Below, piece by piece: positions 1 through 7,052 of a stretch of 14,053 bases of DNA. A model generated the notes under the pieces. It worked only from the letters and a program-made list of their open reading frames with translations. It did no database searches and had not been told where the DNA came from. This DNA is from JABMMZ01 sp964505065. Its GTDB lineage: Bacteria > Bacteroidota > Bacteroidia > NS11-12g > UBA955. The stretch is taken from NCBI GenBank assembly GCA_964505065.1, contig CAZDGF010000065.1, positions 1 to 14,053 on the forward strand, in the 5' to 3' direction. The position numbers and the translations under genes are program-made. Numbering within the stretch: the first letter of the stretch is position 1; every line of letters begins with the position of its first letter.

Positions 1-23
1 ATAACCTTTTTTGATACTCTTAA

Positions 24-860
24 TCCTGTTTACACAATCTAATAGATACTCCCGGTAAATACATTTTTGTTGGCGACCACAAACAACTTGACCCAATCAT
101 ACCGAAAAACTCGAATAATAAAATGTTTGCCGAATCAATTTTTAGCAGGTTAGCAAGAATTTATTCCAGTGAAATTAATCTTTTGAATACATCATACAGG
201 CTTAACGAAACACTCATCAAAATTCCAAACACATTGTTTTATGAGAATCGTCTTAACTCAGATTCAACAACTACAATAGATAAGGCACAATATCAATGCA
301 ATTATCACTCTCAAGTTCTAAATAATGATTCTCATACATTATTGCTACATAATGTCTTTGATGCACAAGGGCGTTCGCCTTTTGAAGCTAAAATAGTTGC
401 AGAATTGGTTTCCGACCTTTTAAAAAATGGTGTAAATCTTAATGACATCGGGATAATGTCTCCTTACAGGGCACAGGTTCGAGAAATCAAGAAAGAAGTT
501 AAAAAGGTTTTACCAAAGTCCATTTCCAACCCATTTGAAACTTTGTTTGTGGACACTGTTGACAGTATGCAGGGGCAAGAGAGAAACTACATAATTTACA
601 GTTTGGCTAACTCACACCCTTTAGAATCAATGAGACGCTTGGACTTTTTTTATAGCCCAAATAGATTAAATGTGGCAATTACAAGAGCAATTAAGAAATG
701 TATTGTTATTGCTAATTACAAAGTTTTTGACATCATAGACGAAGAGTTAAAAGACCATAAAGATTATCAAGAAATCAAAAGCAGTCTTGACATTTTTAAA
801 CACTTTCATTCTCTATCAACCAAAATTGAAATAAATCAGACCGCAGAAAATGAATGGTAA
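24..860 (+). CDS. C-terminal part of a superfamily 1 (UPF1/DNA2-like) helicase, 5' end missing or frameshifted
   Basis: The reading frame carries the C-terminal helicase core of the UPF1/DNA2-like superfamily 1 ATPases, which unwind DNA or RNA using ATP. Visible motifs are VGDHKQL (motif III, bases about 69-89, upstream of the first ATG), LNTSYRLNE (motif IV region), SPYRAQV, VDTVDSMQGQE (motif V) and RLNVAITRA (motif VI, arginine finger). Walker A and the DEAD-like motif II would lie upstream. The frame has stops at 12-14 and 21-23, while another frame at 1-39 reads ITFFDTLNPVYTI, which looks like the expected preceding helicase sequence, so a single frameshift near 30-45 is likely. The first ATG is at 123, but a start there would delete motif III. 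Family assignment is firm; whether this is a pseudogene, a sequencing error or merely an edge effect is not settled. Confidence 0.75.
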   Translation, partial: SCLHNLIDTPGKYIFVGDHKQLDPIIPKNSNNKMFAESIFSRLARIYSSEINLLNTSYRLNETLIKIPNTLFYENRLNSDSTTTIDKAQYQCNYHSQVLNNDSHTLLLHNVFDAQGRSPFEAKIVAELVSDLLKNGVNLNDIGIMSPYRAQVREIKKEVKKVLPKSISNPFETLFVDTVDSMQGQERNYIIYSLANSHPLESMRRLDFFYSPNRLNVAITRAIKKCIVIANYKVFDIIDEELKDHKDYQEIKSSLDIFKHFHSLSTKIEINQTAENEW

Positions 861-1099
861 ATTAGAAATTATCCAACGCATTTTGCAAGCACAATTAAAA
901 ACCGCACAAGCCAACACACGACCAAAGTTTTTAATAGAGCTTGCAAAGCCGACCTGAAAGAAAAATTGTTTTTAAAAAATTCCCAACGCTTAAAAAAAAA
1001 TAAAACACCCGACACACAAGCCGACAAAAAAAGCACTCGAAAATGACAGCAACGGACGACATAATAAATGGCTGTAACCCACGACAGACAGGAACGCCA
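861..1099. other. Gene-free AT-rich spacer
   Basis: No convincing gene is present between the helicase stop and the first palindrome. The stretch contains a 9-bp inverted repeat (TTTGCAAGC near 882-890 and GCTTGCAAA near 938-946) and runs of A. It may be decayed coding or cassette sequence; nothing more can be supported. Confidence 0.4.
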
Positions 1100-1230
1100 G
1101 CCTATAACAGCGGGTTTAAGAAATTGGGGGTTCAGTGGTTAATTGAACATTCTACCTCGCATCAACATTTGTGGTGGCTTGACAGTTTTGTGCTCCGAAA
1201 TCCCCAACTTCTTAAACCCGCAAAACGTAA
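1100..1230 (+). repeat. attC-like imperfect palindrome 1
   Basis: It opens with GCCTATAAC (1100-1108) and has long arms, 1110-1130 and 1201-1221, that match in 19 of 21 positions when one is reverse-complemented. The loop holds TCGCATCAACATTTGTGGTG (1157-1176), identical to 4719-4738 in palindrome 2. AGTTTTGTGCTnCG (1184-1197) and the 3' end GCAAAACGTAA (1220-1230) recur in palindrome 4. Stems differ between copies but pair within each copy, as in integron attC sites, which fold as single-stranded hairpins. The open reading frames on both strands here are by-products of the palindrome. Confidence 0.6.
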
Positions 1231-1358
1231 CGAAATCCCTTCGGGCTTCCGTTACATCGCCAGCGAGCTTTGCGAAGTCCGAAGCCCTTCGGGACTTCGT
1301 ACATCTGCGAGTTTTGCAAAAGCCAAAACACTTCGCAAAGCTCGCTGCCGTTATGGGC
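1227..1358 (+). repeat. Second structured palindrome set adjoining palindrome 1
   Basis: Nested inverted repeats follow directly: GTAACG (1227-1232) with CGTTAC (1249-1254), and a perfect 17-bp pair, 1261-1277 with 1331-1347 (CAGCGAGCTTTGCGAAG). Inside the latter is a GAAGTCC ... GGACTTC hairpin (about 1274-1298). The terminal GTTATGGGC (1350-1358) can pair with GCCTATAAC at 1100-1108, so 1100-1358 could fold as one multibranched structure. This may be the far half of one large site or two adjacent sites. Confidence 0.5.
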
Positions 1359-1453
1359 AAGGCTAACAGACCGCATACCACGACAGTAACTCCCACCTTT
1401 TGAAAAAGAACCTTCTCTAATTATTTTCCTTCAGACGAAAACTCAAAAATAAA

Positions 1454-1503
1454 TTTGCGTAGTTAAATGACTTCATTTATATTTGCAGTCAAATGACTAC
1501 GCA
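1454..1503 (+). promoter_or_regulatory. Bacteroidota-type promoter with twin dyad operators of the ArsR unit
   Basis: A -33 element TTTG (1454-1457) is followed after 20 bp by a -7 element TATATTTG (1478-1485), close to the Bacteroidota consensus TTTG/TAnnTTTG. Two copies of a 12-bp dyad, AGTTAAATGACT (1461-1472) and AGTCAAATGACT (1487-1498), flank the -7 box. They sit within a larger inverted repeat with 17-bp arms (1456-1472 and 1487-1503; 14 of 17 match). The natural reading is autorepression by the ArsR protein whose start codon, in truncated copy, follows at 1504. Binding is inferred, not shown. Confidence 0.6.
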
Positions 1504-1581
1504 ATGAATTTAAGACGAGACGTATTTCAAGCTATTTCAGACCCGACAAGACGGGCAATTTTGTTTATAAAGAACAATTAA
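1504..1581 (+). pseudogene. Truncated 5' copy of arsR (25 codons)
   Basis: Bases 1504-1563 are identical over 60 bp to the first 20 codons of the intact arsR at 1993-2052. The frame then diverges after TTG and stops after five more codons (ending FIKNN). It keeps the promoter and operators that the intact copy lacks. If translated, it is a 25-aa leader peptide with the first helix but no DNA-binding helix-turn-helix. It is best read as the left side of a duplication around the inserted VOC gene. Confidence 0.75.
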
Positions 1582-1610
1582 ATATTAATAAAAATACCAA
1601 TTCAAAAAAT

Positions 1611-1961
1611 ATGAAAATCAACCACATCAATTTGACAGTTACAAACGCTCAAGATGCTAGAAAATTCTTTGAAAAATATTTCGGACTTGTGGCTATGCCA
1701 GAAACCAAGGACGACAGCAAATTTGTAGGAATGATTGCCGAAGATGGTTTTGTACTAACACTAATGCAGGCAAAACTTGACACGGAAGCAAGTTATCCTG
1801 AAACCTTCCATATTGGTTTTACAAATTTAGGAGTCGAAAAGACAAACCAAATCTACCAAGAACTTAAACAAGGAGGCTATGAAATAAACCCCCCAGGATT
1901 CTATCACGGAGACGAATTGTATTTTTTGACACCTTTTGGCTTTACAATTCAAGTATCGTAA
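1611..1961 (+). CDS. VOC (glyoxalase/bleomycin resistance fold) family protein
   Basis: This 116-aa protein is one vicinal-oxygen-chelate module: HINLTVTN at the first strand, an ARKFFEKYFGL helix, FHIGF at the start of the second half, a YQELKQGGY helix and the final FGFTIQVS strand. Possible metal ligands are His5 and His67, with Gln114 where many members have Glu. The VOC fold serves lyases, dioxygenases and antibiotic-binding proteins; the substrate here cannot be told. It lies between a truncated and an intact copy of the arsR start, so it appears inserted into an ArsR-controlled unit and would now be transcribed from that promoter. The ATG at 1611 fits the fold exactly; no Shine-Dalgarno sequence is evident. 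Confidence 0.85.
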   Translation: MKINHINLTVTNAQDARKFFEKYFGLVAMPETKDDSKFVGMIAEDGFVLTLMQAKLDTEASYPETFHIGFTNLGVEKTNQIYQELKQGGYEINPPGFYHGDELYFLTPFGFTIQVS

Positions 1962-1992
1962 TTTATAAAACTACTTTCAAAATAACGACATA

Positions 1993-2322
1993 ATGAATTT
2001 AAGACGAGACGTATTTCAAGCTATTTCAGACCCGACAAGACGGGCAATTTTGCTTTTATTGTCTTCACAGACAATGACAGCAGGTGCAATTGCATCCAAC
2101 TTTGACACTGCAAGACCGACAGTTTCAAAACATTTACAAATTCTTACAGAATGTGAATTACTCAACCAAGAACAAAACGGTAGAGAAGTTTACTACCAAA
2201 TAAATGCTAACAAAATGAAAGAAGTTGCAGACTTTATTGAACCATTCCGACAAATGTGGGACGACAGGTTTATTAAATTAGAAACAGTTATGAAAAACTA
2301 TCAATCCAAAAATAAAAAGTAA
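1993..2322 (+). CDS. ArsR/SmtB-family winged helix repressor (metal-site-free type)
   Basis: The 109-aa protein has the ArsR winged helix: RRDVFQAISDPTRRAILLLL (residues 4-23), then TAGAIASNF and the recognition helix ARPTVSKHLQIL, and a wing EQNGREVYYQI. The classical metal-binding ELCVC motif is absent. This matches the ArsR subgroup usually paired with AHSA1/SRPBCC and DoxX-like genes, which sense signals other than heavy metals. Its stop overlaps the next start by one base (TAATG), so translational coupling with the AHSA1 gene is likely. The usual autoregulatory promoter is missing directly upstream; the dyads are about 500 bp further up, before the VOC insertion. Confidence 0.9.
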   Translation: MNLRRDVFQAISDPTRRAILLLLSSQTMTAGAIASNFDTARPTVSKHLQILTECELLNQEQNGREVYYQINANKMKEVADFIEPFRQMWDDRFIKLETVMKNYQSKNKK

Positions 2323-2786
2323 TGGAAAACAGAACAACGATAAATGCCGAAGAGGGCAAACAGGATATTTTAATTACAAGAGAATTTGATTTGCCAATTG
2401 AATTGCTTTTTAAAGCCTATTCAGAACCTGAACTTTTAGAGCAATGGATGGGAACAAAAGTGATAAAATTAGAAAATAGAAATCACGGAAGTTTTCAAAT
2501 TGAAACTTCTTATAACGGAAATGTAGTGTTTAAAGCAAATGGAACAATTCACGAATTTGTACCTAATCAAAAAATCATACGAACTTTTGAAATGGAAAAT
2601 ATGCCAATTGGCGTTCAACTTGAATTTTTGGAATTTGAAAAATTAACAGAAACAACAAGTAAACTTAATATGCAAGTTATTTACAAATCAAACGAACACC
2701 GAGAACAACAATTAAAAATGCCATTTGCCAATGGCTTAAATATGGCACACGACAGATTACAACAAATACTAACAAATAAAAAATAA
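2322..2786 (+). CDS. AHSA1/SRPBCC-domain protein
   Basis: The 154-aa protein has the START-like helix-grip fold of the AHSA1 (activator of Hsp90 ATPase homologue) group: ITREFDLPIELLFKAYSEPE at the first strand and helix, LEQWMG, a run of alternating beta strands (SFQIETSY, VVFKANGTIHEFVPNQKIIRTFE) and a long C-terminal helix after QLKMPFANGL. Such proteins have a deep hydrophobic ligand pocket; bacterial ones paired with ArsR regulators have no defined substrate. It overlaps the arsR stop by one base and is followed four bases later by the DoxX-like gene, forming a compact operon. Function beyond fold is unknown. Confidence 0.88.
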   Translation: MENRTTINAEEGKQDILITREFDLPIELLFKAYSEPELLEQWMGTKVIKLENRNHGSFQIETSYNGNVVFKANGTIHEFVPNQKIIRTFEMENMPIGVQLEFLEFEKLTETTSKLNMQVIYKSNEHREQQLKMPFANGLNMAHDRLQQILTNKK

Positions 2787-2790
2787 GAAA

Positions 2791-3186
2791 ATGGAAAATA
2801 AAAAAAGCAAAAACATTGCCTATTGGGCAGTTACAGGTTTTTTGTGTTTTGGAATGCTTGCAGGAGGCATACAACAATTACTACAAATTGGTGGTTACAA
2901 CGAAATTGTTATCAAACTTGGTTATCCATTATATCTTTTGAGTATAATCGGAACTTGGAAAATTTTAGGCGTTGTTGCAATTCTAATTCCGAAATACAAA
3001 TTATTAAAAGAATGGGCTTATGCAGGATTTTTCTTTGTAATGACAGGTGCAGCAATTTCGCATTTTACAGTCGGACAATCATTTGTTGAAGCAATGCCAG
3101 CCATAATATTACTTATGTTCACTATTGCATCTTGGTATTTAAGACCAGCTGACAGACGACTAATTCCGTTAAAATCACAAAACTAA
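2791..3186 (+). CDS. DoxX-like family inner membrane protein
   Basis: The 131-aa protein has four predicted membrane segments, about residues 11-31, 44-66, 75-95 and 98-117, with short charged loops and a basic C-terminus. The pattern and motifs (GMLAGGIQQLL, LGYPLYLLSIIGTWKILG, EWAYAGFFF) match the DoxX-like family, found in Bacteroidota next to ArsR and AHSA1 genes. The biochemical role is not established; some DoxX relatives are linked to quinol or redox functions. It starts four bases after the AHSA1 stop and ends six bases before the next AHSA1 gene. Confidence 0.85.
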   Translation: MENKKSKNIAYWAVTGFLCFGMLAGGIQQLLQIGGYNEIVIKLGYPLYLLSIIGTWKILGVVAILIPKYKLLKEWAYAGFFFVMTGAAISHFTVGQSFVEAMPAIILLMFTIASWYLRPADRRLIPLKSQN

Positions 3187-3192
3187 AACAAT

Positions 3193-3615
3193 ATGCAAAT
3201 AAATTTCAAATCAAAATATCAGACAGTAATTAAAGCACCAAACAAAAATGTATGGGATGCATTAACCAATGCTGAAATTGTAAAACAATATTTCTTTGGT
3301 TCTGACCAAATAACCGATTGGAAAGTAGGTAATGAAATAATTTGGACAGGTGAATACGAAGGAACTACTTATAAGGATAAAGGAATTGTAAAAGAGTTTA
3401 TTCCTAATAAAAAACTTTCTTATCTCTATTTGAGCAGTTGGAGTGGTTTAGAAGATAAACCCGAAAATTATCTTTCAGTTTCTTACGAAGTAAGCGAAGT
3501 AGAAAATGGTACAGAATTAATAATAGTTCAATCAAATTATGACCAAGAAAAAGCAAAACATTCAACTGAAAATTGGGCAACTATTATTGATGGTTTAAAG
3601 AAAATTATAGAGTAA
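3193..3615 (+). CDS. Second AHSA1/SRPBCC-domain protein
   Basis: The 140-aa protein shows the same helix-grip fold as the gene at 2322: an N-terminal strand and helix IKAPNKNVWDALTNAEIVKQYFF (residues 14-36), then DWKVGNEIIWTGEYEG, GIVKEFIPNKKLSYLYLS, a strand ending in TELIIVQSNY, and a C-terminal helix ENWATIIDGLKKII. The FFGSD-DWKVG spacing is typical of ArsR-associated AHSA1 proteins. Its sequence differs clearly from the other AHSA1 protein here, so the two look like separate family members rather than a recent duplication. Ligand unknown. Confidence 0.88.
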   Translation: MQINFKSKYQTVIKAPNKNVWDALTNAEIVKQYFFGSDQITDWKVGNEIIWTGEYEGTTYKDKGIVKEFIPNKKLSYLYLSSWSGLEDKPENYLSVSYEVSEVENGTELIIVQSNYDQEKAKHSTENWATIIDGLKKIIE

Positions 3616-3668
3616 AATCTACCTTAATATTGTTGACAATAAAAAAAGCGAAAGAATAAAACTTCATT

Positions 3669-4040
3669 GTGAATAGCGAAATATTAATTCATCGTATTGT
3701 TCCAAATATTTACTCCGTTGACATAGAAAAAAGCAAACAATTTTATACTGATTTTCTTGAAATGGATTTAGTTATGGATATGGAATGGATAGTAACTTTT
3801 GCTTCAAAGCAAAACCCCAATTCACAAATTTCAATTATCCATTATGATAAAAGAGAAAAGTTGAATAATTCAGCAACCTTTTTATCAATTGAAGTATCTG
3901 ATATTGATATTTTATATGAAAGAGCAAGAGAACTAAAATTAGAAATCACTTATCCAATAACAAATGAACCTTGGGACGTTAAACGATTCTTTGTTAAAGA
4001 CCCAAATGGAGCAACTTTAAATTTATTAACCCATATTTAA
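3669..4040 (+). CDS. VOC family protein (GTG start)
   Basis: The 123-aa protein is a single VOC module: IVPNIYSVDIEKSKQFYTDFL, then SIEVSDIDILYERARELKLEI, and the C-terminal signature NEPWDVKRFFVKDPNGATLNLL. The usual metal ligands are not obvious: no His begins the first strand and Asn118 stands where Glu is common, so it may bind a ligand without metal, as bleomycin-binding proteins do. The start is GTG at 3669; an in-frame stop lies just upstream and the next ATG (3771) would delete the first strand. It shares the EPW...DPNG ending with the lipoprotein-type VOC at 9301. Substrate unknown. Confidence 0.83.
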   Translation: MNSEILIHRIVPNIYSVDIEKSKQFYTDFLEMDLVMDMEWIVTFASKQNPNSQISIIHYDKREKLNNSATFLSIEVSDIDILYERARELKLEITYPITNEPWDVKRFFVKDPNGATLNLLTHI

Positions 4041-4045
4041 ATCAA

Positions 4046-4624
4046 ATGAATCAAAAAGTAAACTGGTTTTTTGACAAATCAACAAAATGGCAAGAAGCCT
4101 ACCAAGAATTGAGAGAGCTTGTGCTTTCATTTGATTTAACAGAAGAATTAAAATGGGGTTGTCCTTGCTACACTTTTGAGAAGAACAATGTGGTTTTAAT
4201 TCACGGCTTTAAAGATTATTGTGCTTTACTATTTATGAAAGGTGCAATAATGAAAGACCCGAAAAATATTTTGGTTCAACAAACCGAAAATGTTCAATCT
4301 GCAAGACAAATCAGATTTACAAGCCTTGACGAAATAATTAAACTGCAAGCGGTTATTAAATCGTATCTCAAAAACGCAATCGAAGTTGAAAAGTCAGGCG
4401 AAAAAGTTGAAATGAAAAAGACGACTGAATACAAAATGCCAGAAGAATTTCAGTTAGCATTAAATGAAATGGCTGACTTGAAAATTGCATTTGAAAAACT
4501 AACACCAGGACGACAAAAAGGTTATTTACTTTACTTTTCATCAGCCAAACAATCCAAAACGAGAAACGAAAGAATTGAAAAACATATACCAAAAATACTT
4601 GACGGCAAAGGGTTGGACGACTAA
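4046..4624 (+). CDS. YdeI/OmdA-type protein with N-terminal DUF1801 domain
   Basis: The 192-aa protein has two parts. The first about 115 residues are DUF1801-like (KWQEAYQELRELVLSFDLTE, then KWGCPCYTFEKNNVVLIHGFKDYCALLFMKG). The C-terminal about 70 residues match the YdeI/OmdA family (bacteriocin-protection, OmpD-associated): PEEFQLALNEM ... FEKLTPGRQKGYLLYFSSAK ... RIEKHIPKILDGKGLDD. Members are widespread in Bacteroidota and have been linked to peptide or bacteriocin resistance, but mechanism is unclear. It starts five bases after the VOC stop and ends the block; palindrome 2 begins 17 bp after its stop codon. Confidence 0.87.
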   Translation: MNQKVNWFFDKSTKWQEAYQELRELVLSFDLTEELKWGCPCYTFEKNNVVLIHGFKDYCALLFMKGAIMKDPKNILVQQTENVQSARQIRFTSLDEIIKLQAVIKSYLKNAIEVEKSGEKVEMKKTTEYKMPEEFQLALNEMADLKIAFEKLTPGRQKGYLLYFSSAKQSKTRNERIEKHIPKILDGKGLDD

Positions 4625-4641
4625 CGAGACAAAGAAGCCCA

Positions 4642-4769
4642 GCCCATAACAGCGGTTTGGCGTAATGGCGGGTGACGTTCTTCGTATGAACATTTGTGCT
4701 ATATTTGAAGTGTGTGCTTCGCATCAACATTTGTGGTGAAAATCGCCACCTTCGCCAAGCCCGAAACCG
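4642..4769 (+). repeat. attC-like imperfect palindrome 2, interrupted by an IS relic
   Basis: It starts 17 bp after a stop codon with GCCCATAAC (4642-4650). Arms pair in segments: CGGTTT (4653-4658) with AAACCG (4764-4769), TTGGCG (4657-4662) with CGCCAA (4753-4758), and TGGCG (4666-4670) with CGCCA (4744-4748), leaving unpaired bases on one side as in attC stems. The loop contains the 20-mer shared with palindrome 1 (4719-4738). The terminal box appears displaced to about 5231-5239 (CGATAGGCG) by the inserted element at 4768-5232. Confidence 0.6.
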
Positions 4770-5232
4770 TCAGGTTGTGAAAAAACCCACTTTTTAGCCT
4801 AAAAATCTTAAATTTCGGGTTTTTTGGAGCTATTTTAAGCTGATTTAAGACATCTACATTTTAGGTTTTTATTTTATATTCTAAAATTTTAGGTGCTTGT
4901 ATGGTTCTAAAATACGTTTTATTTTGCCTTTTAAAATAAAGCCCAACTATTGCCTTGTAGTTGGGTATCCAATTTTTGATTTTTTCAATCATATTTTCAA
5001 TGCCTAAAATGTTCATGCTGCGTTTTAGGTTATAAACGGTCATGATTAAATTAATCTTTTTCAATGCCATCTTCTAGGCTGCCAAAGCTTATTTGGTCTC
5101 TATGTAAGTTTGCTTTTATTTCCATTTGATGCTCAAACATCGCTTTTTTATTCCAATTCTTTGCTATATTTTTGCTTGCAAGTTAACAACAGTGTTATGG
5201 AAAATGGACAAGAGTTTTTTCACAGACTGACG
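4768..5232 (-). mobile_element. Defective IS1182-like element, copy A (465 bp)
   Basis: Terminal inverted repeats are CGTCAGGTTGTGAAAAAAC (4768-4786) and, reverse-complemented, CGTCAGTCTGTGAAAAAAC (5214-5232), matching at 17 of 19 positions. The interior, minus strand, encodes only the last part of an IS1182-type DDE transposase. Copy B (8767-9239) has the same ends and layout at about the same length. No clear target duplication is seen. An outward-facing promoter toward the gene at 5332 is possible (TATTTTTG at 5167-5174) but its -33 partner is weak. Confidence 0.8.
4861..5165 (-). pseudogene. IS1182-family transposase C-terminal fragment, copy A
   Basis: The frame ending at 4861 reads LIMTVYNLKRSMNILGIE then KIKNWIPNYK, the typical C-terminus of IS1182-family transposases. 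Just upstream, in another frame (about 5079-5165), is KAMFEHQMEIKANLHRDQIS, which resembles the preceding family segment (vFeqqIeIKaN). A +1 frame change at a GAAAAAG run (near 5064-5070) separates them. The N-terminal domain and the catalytic DDE residues are absent, so this cannot be an active enzyme. Confidence 0.75.
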
Positions 5233-5331
5233 ATAGGCGAAACCTTCCGAACCAACCCGACAAAAAAATGACAATTCAGACAAAATAAAACTACGAAAAC
5301 CAACGTTAATAAAATTTAAAACTATAAAATT

Positions 5332-7050
5332 ATGCCAGAAAATTCATCCTGCCTAGACCCCAAGCCAATGATTAAGCTTGGTAATGGTGAAAATCCACCA
5401 GTATTGGATTACAACCTACCTCAAACAACAAGTTTTGTTGCCAATGTTTACCTGCCTGTGCCTGTAGACACGACAAAATTTAAGACTGCTTTCAAAAACC
5501 ACCCACCTAGTGGTGAAAGTTACTACGACAAAGTTCAAACAATTGCGCCTGCCCAGCTGACGGCTAATATTGCAAACAGTTTTGCAGGAATTGTAGCCAC
5601 AGCACCTGCGAGTATGGGAACTGAGGTTAGTCAACTATCTGTAAGTTCTGTGTTTAATATTGCCGATGCAGCAACCTTAACTCTATCTGAAACTTCATCT
5701 GCACCTGTGTTAGATGTAAAAGTAGCTGGTATGCAAGTAGTTCAAGTGGCTGAACTTTCTAAAAATGCAATGCCTGTTATTACCACAAACTTAGCAGGAC
5801 ATAATGTAATTCAATTCAGACCCAAACCAGCCACTGTTAATCCACAAATTACGATTGTAGAACATTATAGAGTAAACACCTATCTTGGAAGATATGGTGC
5901 AGGAGAAACGGTTAAAACATTTTCGTTACTTACAGGTGAGAAAACCACCATTTCCATTAAAACATATAAACAAACGGTAACCAATAAAAAGGATGTTCAA
6001 AATGTATTAGATAGCTTTAGTGATGAAAGTGCTAGCGATTTAGAAACCATTGCAGAACAAGAAAGCAACACACATACAAAGGATACCACAAATATAGATA
6101 AAAAAGTGAGTGGAGGACTTAGTTTGCCATTGCCCAAAATTTCTGTGAGTGCTTCTGCTAGTTACAGCAAAACTACCAATAGTGAAAGAGAAGAAAGTAT
6201 CAAAACACTTAACAGGGCATTAAGCAAGCAAACGCAAAAATCTGTAAGTAACAGAAAAGTAGAAGTAAATACTGAAACAAGTAGTACAAGTACAGAAAGT
6301 GAAGAAAGCACAGTAACAAGAGTACTTGAAAACCTAAATAAAAGTAGAACTTTAAACTTTGTTTTTCGTCAATTGAATCAAGAGTTAATTACCGTTACAT
6401 ATCTTGATGATGTTACTTTTGTTTTTTCCAATGGATATGAAGAAAAGAAAATTGTAACTAAAATAGACGGATTGCTTCAAATGTTGGAAACAGTTATGAC
6501 CAATACAACTGATGCAATGGCTACATTTCAAGAAATAATTAATCAATTAGGTAATATTTATGATCATGAAGATGCTACAAATCCAAAAAGTTTTTTAGAA
6601 AAATATACTGAAAAAATTTGGGATTTCTTTAACCATACTCCAGGTAGCCCATGGCCTCCTACTGCTCCCGCCACACCGATAAAAACCACACCTCGATTTA
6701 GAAAAGATCCAAATCTATCCTCTAGTTACACCCCATTTAGCGGAGCAAATCCAATAACTGTTAAAGGTATCATTAAAAATGTCACTCATAGAGTTTTACC
6801 CTCAGATTCTGTAATTGTAGATTCTATACTAGGGCAAGGAGAAGCATTGGATTGTTTCAATTTAAAACTTCAAGACAATACCGTTTTAGAATCCAAAATA
6901 AGCAACGACATTAAACAGCAAAGTATTGACATTATTAATGCCATAACCGACCCAGCCGAAAAAGCTGCTATGTACAAAAAAGTATTTGGAGCTTGCTGCG
7001 ATGTGCCTCAAAGCGGTTGTAATTGTGTTCCACCTTCTGATCCTGCCTAA
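5332..7050 (+). CDS. Uncharacterised 572-aa protein with Ser/Thr-rich core and Cys-rich tail
   Basis: I do not recognise a named family. There is no signal peptide or membrane segment. Residues 1-170 are Ala/Ser/Val-rich. Residues 172-215 contain ITIVEHYRVNTYLGRYGAGE and a TGEKTTISIKTYKQ segment. Residues 220-335 are Ser/Thr/Glu-rich with alternating patterns (GLSLPLPKISVSASASYSK), compatible with extended beta hairpins or coiled segments. Residues 335-366 (KSRTLNFVFRQLNQELITVTYLDDV) look conserved in style. Next come a helical region, a Pro-rich linker near 435-455 and a C-terminal domain ending with a CC ... CxC cluster. Its stop is two bases before the lipase-like gene, so the two are probably co-expressed; carrier, scaffold or pore-forming partner roles are only guesses. 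Confidence 0.8.
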   Translation: MPENSSCLDPKPMIKLGNGENPPVLDYNLPQTTSFVANVYLPVPVDTTKFKTAFKNHPPSGESYYDKVQTIAPAQLTANIANSFAGIVATAPASMGTEVSQLSVSSVFNIADAATLTLSETSSAPVLDVKVAGMQVVQVAELSKNAMPVITTNLAGHNVIQFRPKPATVNPQITIVEHYRVNTYLGRYGAGETVKTFSLLTGEKTTISIKTYKQTVTNKKDVQNVLDSFSDESASDLETIAEQESNTHTKDTTNIDKKVSGGLSLPLPKISVSASASYSKTTNSEREESIKTLNRALSKQTQKSVSNRKVEVNTETSSTSTESEESTVTRVLENLNKSRTLNFVFRQLNQELITVTYLDDVTFVFSNGYEEKKIVTKIDGLLQMLETVMTNTTDAMATFQEIINQLGNIYDHEDATNPKSFLEKYTEKIWDFFNHTPGSPWPPTAPATPIKTTPRFRKDPNLSSSYTPFSGANPITVKGIIKNVTHRVLPSDSVIVDSILGQGEALDCFNLKLQDNTVLESKISNDIKQQSIDIINAITDPAEKAAMYKKVFGACCDVPQSGCNCVPPSDPA

Positions 7051-7052
7051 TA

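Noticed and set aside
1043..1403. Overlapping reading frames on both strands of 86-107 aa
   Set aside because: They run through palindromes and mirror each other in composition (repeated SFAKxxxLR-like pieces), as expected from inverted repeats rather than genes.
4368..4730. Minus-strand frame of 120 aa
   Set aside because: It is antisense to the well-supported YdeI/OmdA gene and has biased low-complexity composition.
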